Translations under genes and position numbers: made by a program
Assembly: GCF_022410535.1 (NCBI RefSeq)
Contig: NZ_JAKNBL010000005.1
Coordinates: forward strand, 62,001-126,000
From: Pelotomaculum terephthalicicum JT
GTDB taxonomy: Bacteria > Bacillota > Desulfotomaculia > Desulfotomaculales > Pelotomaculaceae
Length of the DNA stretch: 64,000 bases
Direction of reading: 5' to 3'
Notes under the pieces: model-generated
Seen by the model: the letters and a program-made list of their open reading frames with translations, nothing else
Told to the model about the DNA's origin: nothing
Database searches by the model: none
Shown: positions 34,882 through 43,262 of the stretch, in pieces
Position numbering within the stretch: the first letter of the stretch is position 1
Layout: every line of letters starts with the position of its first letter

Positions 34882-36117
34882 TTATACCAGTTTTGGCACA
34901 CTGTTAAAGGGTATTTTCTGACCGCTGCGCATTAGGAAAACATCAGCGTCAGAACCCTTAAATTCAATGTACCTATTCACAATAACATCGCAGAACTTCT
35001 CGTCCAGTTCCACAGTGTGACAAATCCGGCCAGTTTGCTCACAGGCGATCAGGGTACTGCCCGAACCGCCGAACGGATCAAGAACAATACACCCTGTCAT
35101 GCTGGAGTTGAGTATCGGGTAAGCTACCAGCGGCACGGGTTTCATGGTCGGGTGGTCAGTATTCTTCCTAGGCTTGTCAAACTCCCAGATGGTAGACTGC
35201 TTACGGTCGGAGTACCAGGCGTGTTTGCCCGTTTTCTTCCAGCCAAACAGGATCGGCTCGTGCTGCCACTGGTAAGGCGAGCGCCCCAGTACCAGCGACT
35301 GCTTTTTCCAGATACACGTTCCCGAGAGATAGAATCCTGCTTCTAAAAAGGCTTTGCGGAAATTCAGTCCTTCGGTATCGGCGTGGAACACATAGATACT
35401 TGCGTCCTTGGCCATCGCCTTTTCGGTCAGGGTGAAAGCTTCCAGCAGAAACTGATAGAACTTTTGGTCCGCCATGTTGTCGTTTTTAATTTTGCCTGCT
35501 GTACCCTCATAATTGACGTTGTAGGGAGGGTCTGTCACCACCAGGTTGGCAAGTTTGCCATCCATGAGCAGGGAAAAGGTTTCCGCTTTGGTACTGTCGC
35601 CGCAGACCAAGCGATGCTGCCCCAGTAACCAGAGGTCACCCGCCTTAGTTATAGCGGGCTTGGCTAGTTCGCCTTCTACATCAAAGTCGTCTTCTTTAAC
35701 GTCCTCGGCACCGCCCAATAGTTTGTTCAGTTCCGTGTCATCAAAGCCGAGAAGAAATACGTCAAAATCGGCAGCCTGCAAATCCGCAAGCTCTACCGAG
35801 AGCATCTCCACGTCCCAGCCAGCGTTCAGGGCAAGGCGGTTATCGGCTATAATATAGGCCCGCTTCTGGGCTTCAGTCAGGTGTTCAGCGAACACGCAAG
35901 GTACTTCAGTAATACCTTCCTCCTTGGCAGCGAGGATGCGCCCGTGTCCTGCAATGACGTTGAGGTCTTTGTCTACAATTACCGGGTTGACGAAGCCGAA
36001 CTCCCTGAGTGATGCTCGAAGCTGAAGTATTTGTTCCTTGCTATGGGTGCGGGCATTGCGTGCATAAGGTACTAACCGGTCAATATTAACTTTTTCAAAA
36101 CGCTCGGTTGTGTTCAT
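34882..36117 (-). CDS. ParB-domain DNA methyltransferase, 411 aa
   Basis: Residues 8-95 are a ParB/Srx-like domain (VPYARNARTHSKEQILQL, NVIAGHGRILAAKEEG). Residues ~185-400 are an amino-methyltransferase of beta type: DPPYNVNYEG (motif IV, ~196) precedes DPFGGSGSTLIACEQTGR (motif I, ~355). This fusion is common in phages between terS and terL and probably marks or protects phage DNA before packaging. No nuclease partner adjoins it. Confidence 0.92.
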   Translation of the reverse strand: MNTTERFEKVNIDRLVPYARNARTHSKEQILQLRASLREFGFVNPVIVDKDLNVIAGHGRILAAKEEGITEVPCVFAEHLTEAQKRAYIIADNRLALNAGWDVEMLSVELADLQAADFDVFLLGFDDTELNKLLGGAEDVKEDDFDVEGELAKPAITKAGDLWLLGQHRLVCGDSTKAETFSLLMDGKLANLVVTDPPYNVNYEGTAGKIKNDNMADQKFYQFLLEAFTLTEKAMAKDASIYVFHADTEGLNFRKAFLEAGFYLSGTCIWKKQSLVLGRSPYQWQHEPILFGWKKTGKHAWYSDRKQSTIWEFDKPRKNTDHPTMKPVPLVAYPILNSSMTGCIVLDPFGGSGSTLIACEQTGRICHTVELDEKFCDVIVNRYIEFKGSDADVFLMRSGQKIPFNSVPKLV

Positions 36118-36123
36118 CTATTC

Positions 36124-36702
36124 CTACCGTCCTTTCCTGCCTGACAGCAGGGCTTCCATAATATCATCCTGCGGGTTGCCGACAAAGGCTGTAGTGCAAT
36201 TCTGTTTTACGATGTCAAAAATCTCGTACCAAATGAGGTTGGCCTGCTTCTGAAAAGATTGGCTCATCTGTACGAAGGGGCTGGCTATAGCGCCACCCGT
36301 AGTCGGATGTTTGCCCAAAAGCCCATAGGTGCTGATGGCTTCCTCACACTGGATGTAGCGAGTGAAAGCCTGAGCATAGGCTTCAATCAATCTTGGGTTA
36401 ACGAATTTCTCACACCCGCGCTCTTTAAGCCATTTCCAAGTTTCTCTGAACAGATCGTCAGCGCCCAGCGGCTTACCATCTCTCTGTCTCGCGCTGAGGT
36501 AATCGCTGGGCGTTGGCATATCTTCTCCATATAAATCGGCCGCATCGTCAAGGTCGTCCGCTTCAAGCATCGACTCGGGATGCAGTTCCGGGGCGGCTAA
36601 AACTTTTGCGGCCTTTCCGGCCGAGATTTTGTCAGCCAGGGGCTGCGGCTTGTCACCGGCGCGGACCCTGCGGCCGCCCCTATTGGTTCCGTCTTTTGCC
36701 AC
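36124..36702 (-). CDS. terS: Terminase small subunit, P27 family, 192 aa
   Basis: GADDLFRETWKWLKERGCEKFVNPRLIEAYAQAFTRYIQCEEAISTYGLLGKHP with the later FVQMSQSFQKQANLIWYEIFDIVKQN is the P27-type small terminase. It selects phage DNA for packaging by TerL. The basic N-terminal ~40 residues are unstructured. It begins the packaging cluster, just after the oppositely oriented toxin-antitoxin pair on the map. Confidence 0.9.
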   Translation of the reverse strand: MAKDGTNRGGRRVRAGDKPQPLADKISAGKAAKVLAAPELHPESMLEADDLDDAADLYGEDMPTPSDYLSARQRDGKPLGADDLFRETWKWLKERGCEKFVNPRLIEAYAQAFTRYIQCEEAISTYGLLGKHPTTGGAIASPFVQMSQSFQKQANLIWYEIFDIVKQNCTTAFVGNPQDDIMEALLSGRKGR

Positions 36703-36864
36703 AAGCCTTCACCTCCTTACTGTGGCGTGGTTTAATCCCCCGTTTGAACCGTAATTTTTACGCGCGAAGGGGGCCGCCCGTTCTCCAGGGCAGGGCTGTA
36801 GAGATTTTGCCCCCCTACCCTTGAGTTTTCTTTGTTTCTTTGATAGTATTTAATCAAAGATTCT

Positions 36865-36895
36865 TTGTATATTTTCTGTTGGATCAGCATATACT
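36865..36895 (+). promoter_or_regulatory. Possible promoter of the toxin-antitoxin pair
   Basis: TTGTAT (36865-36870) and TATACT (36890-36895) are separated by 19 bases, longer than ideal. The AT-rich stretch lies 19 bp before the antitoxin GTG, in the 211-base gap between terS and the antitoxin. The gap shows nothing else. Confidence 0.35.
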
Positions 36896-36913
36896 ACCAA
36901 AGGAGGAATACTA

Positions 36914-37288
36914 GTGCCGCAAGTTAAAACCAAAGGAGAAAATCCTATGATAAAGAAACGTATCTCGGTATCTCAGAAACGTCAGATAACCATACCGATT
37001 GAGTTTTATAACAGCGTCGGCATTGACAAGGAAGTGGAATGCTATGTCCAAAACAATGCCATCGTCATCCGTCCCGTTCGGGAAAGCGGCGGAGAATTTG
37101 ACGAACAAATCCTGGCCGATTTAATAGCCCAGGGTCTTTCAGGACAAGAACTGCTGGATAAGTTTAAGGAAACCCGCCGCCAAATCCGTCCCGCTGTGGA
37201 ACGCTTGCTTGATGAAGCCCGTCTTGCTGCTCAGGGCCAAGCATCAAGCAAAACTTATGAAGATGTTTTTGGCTCGGAGGCAGACTGA
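36914..37288 (+). CDS. AbrB/MazE-type antitoxin, 124 aa
   Basis: Residues 12-55 (MIKKRISVSQKRQITIPIEFYNSVGI then VECYVQNNAIVIRPV) form an AbrB-type DNA-binding hairpin, and the acidic C-terminal half should wrap the toxin. The GTG at 36914 has AGGAGG seven bases upstream; an in-frame ATG at 36947 also has AAGGAG, so two starts are possible. The stop overlaps the toxin start (TGATG). Pair should be autoregulated. Confidence 0.85.
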   Translation: MPQVKTKGENPMIKKRISVSQKRQITIPIEFYNSVGIDKEVECYVQNNAIVIRPVRESGGEFDEQILADLIAQGLSGQELLDKFKETRRQIRPAVERLLDEARLAAQGQASSKTYEDVFGSEAD

Positions 37289-37578
37289 TGACCAAATTAG
37301 TCATTCTGCCTCCCGCCGCTCGCTATCTTAAAAAGCTAAAAGAGAAACCGCTAAAAGAGAAATTCCGAGCAGCCATTGATCAGATTCAATTGGATCCCTA
37401 TTGTGGTGATCCCAAAACCGGTGATCTTTCCGGCATATATTGCTGCGACATTTTCCATAACAAAACCAACTACGAACTTGCCTATACCATTATTGAGGAA
37501 GATGACGAAACCGTTGTCGTTATACTTGCGGGTACCCGCGAAAACTTCTATGAAGAACTGAAGCGATACATGAAGTAA
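37288..37578 (+). CDS. RelE/ParE-superfamily toxin, 96 aa
   Basis: The pattern LPPAARYLKKLKEKPLKEKFRAAIDQIQLDPYCGDPKTGDLSGIYCCDIFHNKTNYELAYTI-type strands and the closing VVVILAGTRENFYEELKR fit RelE/ParE toxins of about 95 residues; the Asn/Tyr-rich core suggests mRNA interferase or gyrase poison. One-base overlap with the antitoxin gene gives coupled translation. It is encoded against the direction of all prophage genes and probably stabilises the prophage. Confidence 0.85.
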   Translation: MTKLVILPPAARYLKKLKEKPLKEKFRAAIDQIQLDPYCGDPKTGDLSGIYCCDIFHNKTNYELAYTIIEEDDETVVVILAGTRENFYEELKRYMK

Positions 37579-37609
37579 GGATGCCGTTCCTAACAGCGCA
37601 CGTATCTCT

Positions 37610-37963
37610 TTAACCCCACCGGCCGCCTTCTTTTGCAGTTATTCTCGAATGGCAGCTAGTGCATAACGCCATGAGATTATCCGCTGTATGGGTTCCACCC
37701 CTTGAAAGCGGTACAACATGGTGCACCTCCTCAGCTGGTGTCAATTTGCCTTCCTTCTGACACCTTTCGCAAAGGGGATGCTCATTTATATACCGGTCGC
37801 GAATGCGCTTCCAAGTCCTGTTGTAGCGTTTCTTCATGGCGGGGTCGCGCTGATTGCGTTCATATCGTTTTGTCTCTTCTTTGGTGTGCTCCTCGCAAAA
37901 CCTTCCGTACGTCAGCTTTGGACAGCCAGGGTAGGAACACGGCCGCTTGGGCTTAAAGGGCAT
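37610..37963 (-). CDS. Phage HNH endonuclease, 117 aa
   Basis: Two CxxC pairs around residues 9-24 and 68-71 and 105-108 with the HNH core EVHHVVPLSRGGTHTADNLMALCTSCHSR (~78-107) identify the HNH family. Phages commonly place HNH next to terminase genes, where it assists packaging-linked DNA cleavage. It follows the late-regulator gene across a terminator and faces the toxin gene convergently (31 bp apart). Confidence 0.92.
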   Translation of the reverse strand: MPFKPKRPCSYPGCPKLTYGRFCEEHTKEETKRYERNQRDPAMKKRYNRTWKRIRDRYINEHPLCERCQKEGKLTPAEEVHHVVPLSRGGTHTADNLMALCTSCHSRITAKEGGRWG

Positions 37964-37989
37964 TAGTGATCACCTCGTTATAGGCATAC

Positions 37990-38023
37990 AAAAAGCCCTC
38001 GCAGATATGACCCTACGAAGGCT
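37990..38023 (-). terminator. Likely intrinsic terminator before the HNH gene
   Basis: On the minus strand AGCCTTCG pairs with CGAGGGCT around a 14-base loop and is followed by TTTTT. It would end the early transcript after the ArpU-like gene, making late expression depend on a promoter or antitermination after it. Confidence 0.55.
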
Positions 38024-38094
38024 CTCGATGTGGCTTCCGATACTATTATTATACAGTGCCCTTAAGCAAACACTCCCTCAGAATTCCCTCATCT

Positions 38095-38544
38095 TTATCC
38101 GAACAGCATACTGCGCAGGTGGTTAAGCGCGTTGCTCCGCAGCCGCTCGATATGGCTTTCGCTGTAGCTGAGTTCACTCATCAGACGGTAGGTTGCGCCG
38201 GACTTCTGGTTGTCACCCATGTAGAATTCAGATAGGATGTGCTGCTCAGTGTCCGTCAAGCTTGACCAGGCAGGCTCGAACCATGCCATATACTCTATCG
38301 CCTGGCTGTAGCGTTCCCGCAGGATGTCCAGCTTGTCAATCTGCGCCGCCAGTTTGTCGGCTCCAGCCTGCGGATTCCTTGCGGACGGCATACTGGATAG
38401 CTTGGGGGTTCTGGGCGCAATCATTTCTTCGTACACACTCTTTATTTCCTCTGGAGTGTTGTTGATGATAAACCGCATGTTGTTGTAGTCGCGGATGGCG
38501 GCAATCGTCGCCGCATTTTTGTTGATATATTTCAGCGCAATCAT
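38095..38544 (-). CDS. ArpU/RinA-like late transcription regulator (sigma-70 region 4-like), 149 aa
   Basis: The C-terminal segment WSSLTDTEQHILSEFYMGDNQKSGATYRLMSELSYSESHIERLRSNALNHLRSML resembles sigma region 4 as found in ArpU and RinA-type phage late activators. The N-terminus is helical. Location at the end of the early operon and directly before the packaging genes fits a late-gene activator. It overlaps the SNF2 gene by four bases. Confidence 0.7.
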   Translation of the reverse strand: MIALKYINKNAATIAAIRDYNNMRFIINNTPEEIKSVYEEMIAPRTPKLSSMPSARNPQAGADKLAAQIDKLDILRERYSQAIEYMAWFEPAWSSLTDTEQHILSEFYMGDNQKSGATYRLMSELSYSESHIERLRSNALNHLRSMLFG

Positions 38545-39896
38545 GCTACCACCTCCTTCAGGTTTGCTTTTACCGCATCAATCAGGGCGGTCTGGGTCTT
38601 GTCCTTTCTTTCCAGGGCGCGCATCACATCTTCATCAATGGTGCCATTGGTGATGATGTGGTGGATAACCACCGTATCCTTTTGACCCTGCCGCCACAGC
38701 CGGGCGTTGGTCTGCTGGTAGAGTTCAAGGCTCCAGGTAAGCCCAAACCATACCAGAATGGAGCCGCCCGCCTGCAAATTCAATCCGTGTCCGGCCGATG
38801 CCGGATGAATCACGGCCAGTGGTATTTTTCCGTCATTCCAGCGCCTAATGGAAGCAGTGCTGTCCAGCTTCTCAGCGGGGAAACGATTAATTATCCTCTC
38901 CAGATCGTGCTTGAACCAGTAAGCTACCAAAACAGGCTTGCCGTTGGCGGCTTCGATAATATCCTCCATGGCATCCAGCTTGCGGTTGTGGATATGCGCC
39001 ACGCCTTTATCCTCGTCATACACCGCGCCGTTGGCCATCTGCAGGAGCTTGCCGGAAAGCGCCGCGGCGTTGGCGGCATCAATTTCCCGACCTTTAAGGG
39101 ACAGTACCAACTCGCGCTTCATTGCCTGGTAGCAAGCCATTTCATTTTCTGACAGCCTGACGGGGATCTCGTTCATCACCAGTTCCGGCAGCTTCAAATA
39201 GTCGGTATTTTTCATGCTGATGGTGATGTCGGAAATCAGCCGGTAAATAGCTTCCTCGGCACCGGGCCGGGGTTTGTATGAAAACACCATCTGCTGGTTA
39301 CGCTTGTCCGGCATAAAATAATTATTGCGGAAGTGGGTGATATATCTGCCAAGGCGCTGCCCCATATCAAGAATGCCGATTTCAGCCCACAGGTCCATCA
39401 ATCCATTGGATGAAGGCGTACCGGTAAGGCCGACTATCCGTTTAACCCCAGGCCGAACCTTGCGCAGGGCCTTGAACCGTTTGGAGCCGTTATCCTTGAA
39501 AGAACTCAACTCGTCGATTACCACCATATCGAAGTCGAAGGGAAGGCCGCTTTTATTCACCAGCCAGTCGACATTCTCCCGGTTGATGATGTACACTTGC
39601 GCTCTTTTCCTAAGCGCAGCTTTCCGCTGGGCTTCGCTACCTATAGCCACCGAGCAGGTAAGCCCCTTTAAGTGATCCCATTTTTCAATTTCCGTGGGCC
39701 ATGTATCCCGTGCCACCCTAAGCGGGGCAATGACCAGAACCTTGCGAATCTCGAAACTTTCCAGGGTAAGGTCGAAGATGGCTGTCAGCGTAATGACGCT
39801 TTTGCCAAGTCCCATTTTAAGCAGAACAGCCGCGATTGGATGCTTAAGGATGAATCTTGTGGCATAATCCTGATATTCATGTGGCTCGTATCTCAT
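38541..39896 (-). CDS. SNF2-family phage helicase, 451 aa
   Basis: Walker A GLGKSVITLTAI (~30), Walker B VVIDELSSFKD (~126), motif III GLTGTPSSNGLMDLW (~155), and the C-terminal helicase half with AGHGLNLQAGGSILVWFGLTWSLELYQQTNARLWRQGQ (~365-400). Phage SNF2 proteins of this length act in replication or recombination. It overlaps the VRR-NUC gene by 20 bases. Confidence 0.93.
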   Translation of the reverse strand: MRYEPHEYQDYATRFILKHPIAAVLLKMGLGKSVITLTAIFDLTLESFEIRKVLVIAPLRVARDTWPTEIEKWDHLKGLTCSVAIGSEAQRKAALRKRAQVYIINRENVDWLVNKSGLPFDFDMVVIDELSSFKDNGSKRFKALRKVRPGVKRIVGLTGTPSSNGLMDLWAEIGILDMGQRLGRYITHFRNNYFMPDKRNQQMVFSYKPRPGAEEAIYRLISDITISMKNTDYLKLPELVMNEIPVRLSENEMACYQAMKRELVLSLKGREIDAANAAALSGKLLQMANGAVYDEDKGVAHIHNRKLDAMEDIIEAANGKPVLVAYWFKHDLERIINRFPAEKLDSTASIRRWNDGKIPLAVIHPASAGHGLNLQAGGSILVWFGLTWSLELYQQTNARLWRQGQKDTVVIHHIITNGTIDEDVMRALERKDKTQTALIDAVKANLKEVVA

Positions 39897-40158
39897 TCAG
39901 CATCCCTCCAATCTGCTCCGGGCTATCTATGACGTACACCGAAAACCCTAACGCTTCCAGTTGTCTTTTTCGTCTTACCTGCAAAGGCCGTAATTTACAT
40001 CCCATCGCTTTAATTTCTGCAAAGGCCATCCGTCCATCGGGCAATAATATTAAGCGGTCGGGCACTCCATCGAACCCTGGTGACACAAACTTTAGCGCTA
40101 AACCATCCATGCCGCGGACTGCCTTGACCAGTTTTTGTTCTATCTTTTTTTCTCGCAT
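39877..40158 (-). CDS. VRR-NUC nuclease-domain protein, 93 aa
   Basis: Almost the whole chain is a VRR-NUC domain: VSPGFDGVPDRLILLPDGRMAFAEIKAMGCKLRPLQ gives the PD...ExK-type active site (D near 45, E-I-K near 62). The ATG at 40158 has GGGGAG upstream; another in-frame ATG at 40170 is possible. VRR-NUC and SNF2 proteins are paired in many phages and probably process branched DNA together. Confidence 0.9.
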   Translation of the reverse strand: MREKKIEQKLVKAVRGMDGLALKFVSPGFDGVPDRLILLPDGRMAFAEIKAMGCKLRPLQVRRKRQLEALGFSVYVIDSPEQIGGMLNEIRAT

Positions 40159-40209
40159 AGGACTCCCCATAGCATTTTTATTCCTTTCATCTTGTTGCTA
40201 CTTGCTCAT

Positions 40210-40495
40210 TTGCTGGAACGGAACACACCTTGGAACAATAACCTGGAACAGCCTCGAACCCTGAATTTACAAGGCATTCCGCTCAGTTGTGTTCCAGTCG
40301 TACCGAAAAATTCCTTATAGACCCTTACGCGTGTATATAGTTCCATATAGGTACAGAGAGTAATAATACAAATAACTCATATATAATTCTTGGAACACTT
40401 GGAACAGAACTTGTCGAGTTGCCTATTCTTCTAAGCTAACGCCTGTTCCCACTGTTCTCTTTTCCTGGAACAAACCCGGAACGCTTGGAACACCT
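40210..40495. repeat. Cluster of GGAAC/GTTCC motifs in a gene-free stretch
   Basis: Between VapE and VRR-NUC there is a 330-base gap without an ORF. It holds about a dozen GGAAC pentamers in both orientations, many as TTGGAACA or TGGAACAC, dense at 40213-40248 and 40390-40491. The centre (40320-40390) is AT-rich. The pattern resembles iteron arrays of replication origins or multiple binding sites; no structure typical of a terminator is present. Confidence 0.6.
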
Positions 40496-40500
40496 CTGCC

Positions 40501-42873
40501 TTAATCCGGCTTTCTCAACCACACATTTTGGGGGCCGTAGCCAATGATTCGGATCTTCTTATCCCCGCGCCGCCAGTCGGTCATTTTCTGCATGATGGCG
40601 GTGATTTCATAGCTGTCGCGGGTTCTGATGTCCTCGCGGTTCTTGTTCAGGCACTCGCACCAGATCTCAATATTGCTGACAATATCGCGCCGTTTAACAC
40701 CTGGCGGCCTGGTTGGGTCATTCTGATCCCGGAAATAATCACGTCTTCGGTATACATCCAAAGTGTCCCAGTTCTCCGGCAGAAGCATGTCGAGATACTC
40801 GCGTACCAAGCCTTCACGTTCATCAGATTCCATGGCGTCTGCCTGCTCACTGACCGCCGCCTCCGCATCGGCTCCCTCAAGGTAGAGCTTCTCACCGTTG
40901 TTCCATATCAGCTTGGCCTCGGCCCAAATCTGAAGAACATCATCATCTGTGATATCCCAACCACGCCTGGCATTTTTACCGCTTACACGGACTGGCCAGA
41001 AGCGGCGGTTGCCGGTCACATCACGAAGAAAACCGGCACTTTCGCTGTTGGTGCTGCCCACAATAATACATTGACGAGGATGGCTTTCAGTTACATGTCC
41101 GTAGCTGGCACGATAGTTATCATCACAACGGGATAAAAATGCTTTTACGTTGTTAACGTCAGTTTTCCGGATACCAGCAAGTTCGGGGATTTCTATAATC
41201 CAGAACCCCTGTATCTTTTCAGGAGCATCCTTGCCTTTTCCCATGTCAGCAAAGGTCAGGCTGTCGGAAAACCACTCTCCGGCCAGCTTGCCAAAGAACG
41301 TGGATTTTCCAAGTCCAGTCGCCCCATTAATGACCAGCATGTAGTCAAACTTAATCCCAGGCTGATAAATGCGGGCGACCGCCGCCGCAAAAGTCTTTCT
41401 AGTAACAGCCCTGGTGTACGGGGTATCTTCTGCACCGAAGTAATCAATCAGAAGCGTTTCGACTCTTTTAATGCCGTCCCAGGTAGGAAGTGTGTTAAGA
41501 TACTCACGTATCGGATGGAATTGTCGGGCAGCTGCTGCTGCCATAACGGCATTATTCGTCTTAGTCGGTGAGTAGATGCCATAATGATTTTGCAGATATT
41601 CATAAAGTTTCGCCGCGTCCGTTTCGCTCCAGCCAGGTTTGAACCTTTGCCAGGGTATTTCCCCACGAACATCCACACCGTCCCGCAGTTGGTTAAAAAC
41701 GATACCGCTCAAATTAGGGTCATTGTTTAATATCAGAAGATAGTTTCCGAAACTGTCTTTAACAGCACCGGTCTTTTCAAGTTCCAGGGCCTTCTGCCAA
41801 TCCGCATCCCTAAACTCGTTCTCCGCCTGGGCTTTACGTTCTTCAGCCAACTGCTCCTTGACCCGTTCATCCTTTATGGCTAGTTCCGTCATGGCCCTAA
41901 AGGAGGGCAGCTTTCCCGGAGGGGTATCCAAAGCGGTCTTGTCGTCGAGGTCGCGGAAGCGGTGTATTCGCACCAGATCAAAGGCATTCAGCAGCCTGCC
42001 GCAGGCCGGATCGGTAGCGTGATGGCTGTAGGCGAATTTACCATCGTATATGACCAGTCCCGCTGAAGAATCAGCAGGGATATAGTCGTAACGCCCATTC
42101 ATCGCGCTGCGCTCATAGACGTCGGATAAAAAAGTCTCAATTGCATCCTCAATCGAGTAAGCCCGGCAGAACGCACCGACTGCACCTTCCTTGGTGAGCG
42201 GATCGGCTTGCTGGGTAATTTGGCTACGAACCACTTCTGACTGGCGCGAGGATACAGGCCACAAGGAAGTATCCCGCCAGTCAGTGTATTTTTCGAGATA
42301 TATATCGGGGTTGAGCAGTTCGCCTTCTTTTTCTTGGAACACAAACTCACCGTCAGATGGCGTTGACGGCCAATACATAAGCCGTGATGGCTCATAAGTC
42401 GTGTCATCAAACAAGTCGATACCGATTTCCTTGGCTACCATGCGACCAAGAGCGGGGTACTCGTCCTCGCTTACCTCGCGGGACAGGGGAATAACAAGCC
42501 GCAGGCGCGGTGCATCCGGCGTGTGTTTGTGAGTGGAGTAAACGCAGCACTTGAAATCGTAGAGCATATTAATTTCATCCCAAATTCCTGGCCTGGCATA
42601 GTCCATATCCAAGGTGAGCAGGGAGCGGCAAAGGACATAACCGTTCCTGCGTTTGCCCTTGCGCAGAGCGCCGCCCACGAAGCCGCCCACATCTTTGATG
42701 GAATCCTGCTGCGCGCGGCTCATCTTGCGGAATTCCGATACCGTTTCGGTGGTGCGGATCGTCGTGCTGACCCGGGAGAGAAAGTTTTCCCATGAGATGT
42801 CCCTGTTTTTCCACTTCTTATCCATGCGGCTGTTGCCGACCGCTATCTTCACGTTCCCTGCACCTCCTCGCAT
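40501..42873 (-). CDS. VapE-family phage primase-helicase, 790 aa
   Basis: An N-terminal primase-like region (~1-330) with LLTLDMDYARPG and CVYSTHKHTPDAPRLRLVIPLSREVSEDEYP, followed by a superfamily 3-like ATPase: YMLVINGATGLGKSTFFGKLAG (Walker A, ~525), IIEIPELAGIRK (Walker B), CIIVGSTNSESAGFLRDVTGNRRFWPV (sensor). It should initiate prophage DNA replication. The start overlaps the DUF4406-type gene. Downstream lies the GGAAC-rich stretch. Confidence 0.95.
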   Translation of the reverse strand: MRGGAGNVKIAVGNSRMDKKWKNRDISWENFLSRVSTTIRTTETVSEFRKMSRAQQDSIKDVGGFVGGALRKGKRRNGYVLCRSLLTLDMDYARPGIWDEINMLYDFKCCVYSTHKHTPDAPRLRLVIPLSREVSEDEYPALGRMVAKEIGIDLFDDTTYEPSRLMYWPSTPSDGEFVFQEKEGELLNPDIYLEKYTDWRDTSLWPVSSRQSEVVRSQITQQADPLTKEGAVGAFCRAYSIEDAIETFLSDVYERSAMNGRYDYIPADSSAGLVIYDGKFAYSHHATDPACGRLLNAFDLVRIHRFRDLDDKTALDTPPGKLPSFRAMTELAIKDERVKEQLAEERKAQAENEFRDADWQKALELEKTGAVKDSFGNYLLILNNDPNLSGIVFNQLRDGVDVRGEIPWQRFKPGWSETDAAKLYEYLQNHYGIYSPTKTNNAVMAAAAARQFHPIREYLNTLPTWDGIKRVETLLIDYFGAEDTPYTRAVTRKTFAAAVARIYQPGIKFDYMLVINGATGLGKSTFFGKLAGEWFSDSLTFADMGKGKDAPEKIQGFWIIEIPELAGIRKTDVNNVKAFLSRCDDNYRASYGHVTESHPRQCIIVGSTNSESAGFLRDVTGNRRFWPVRVSGKNARRGWDITDDDVLQIWAEAKLIWNNGEKLYLEGADAEAAVSEQADAMESDEREGLVREYLDMLLPENWDTLDVYRRRDYFRDQNDPTRPPGVKRRDIVSNIEIWCECLNKNREDIRTRDSYEITAIMQKMTDWRRGDKKIRIIGYGPQNVWLRKPD

Positions 42874-43262
42874 TTCTCAGTAAAGTGCCGAATGGGGATG
42901 CCCTGCTTTTTCGCTTTGCTGATTTCCCGGGCCATACCGTCCGACACCCGGTGGCCGAACACCCACAGCTCATCGCATTTGCTAAGTAGAACCAGGGCAA
43001 AATTTAGCCCGAGATCGCGCTCTTCACGGTTGCCGTCGTCCATAAACTGTGGGTAGTGGAGATGTGGTGCGAGGGGGATGTACCCCTTGCTGACGGCAAA
43101 CCGGCAATAGCCCAATGCACGGATGATGTTGTGTTCAGTGTCACCGGCAAAAGGAGAGCAGATGTAAACCAGCGGACGGTACCGTTTTTCCTTTCGCGCC
43201 GCACCGTCCGAAGAAAGAGCGGCTATATGTTCCGGGCAGCCCCCGCTGTTACGCCCGTCCAT
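42849..43262 (-). CDS. DUF4406-type nucleoside deoxyribosyltransferase-like protein, 137 aa
   Basis: YRPLVYICSPFAGDTEHNIIRALGYCRFAVSKGYIPLAPHLHYPQFMDD and LLSKCDELWVFGHRVSDGMAREI match DUF4406, related in fold to 2-deoxyribosyltransferases that act on nucleosides. The ATG at 43262 follows a purine-rich GGGGAGGGG stretch. It overlaps both neighbours by a few codons. A role in nucleotide metabolism of the phage is inferred from the fold only. Confidence 0.75.
   Translation of the reverse strand: MDGRNSGGCPEHIAALSSDGAARKEKRYRPLVYICSPFAGDTEHNIIRALGYCRFAVSKGYIPLAPHLHYPQFMDDGNREERDLGLNFALVLLSKCDELWVFGHRVSDGMAREISKAKKQGIPIRHFTEKCEEVQGT

Noticed and set aside
40210-40495. CRISPR array
   Set aside because: The GGAAC units are only 5-8 bases, irregularly spaced and in both orientations; there are no spacers and no cas genes.
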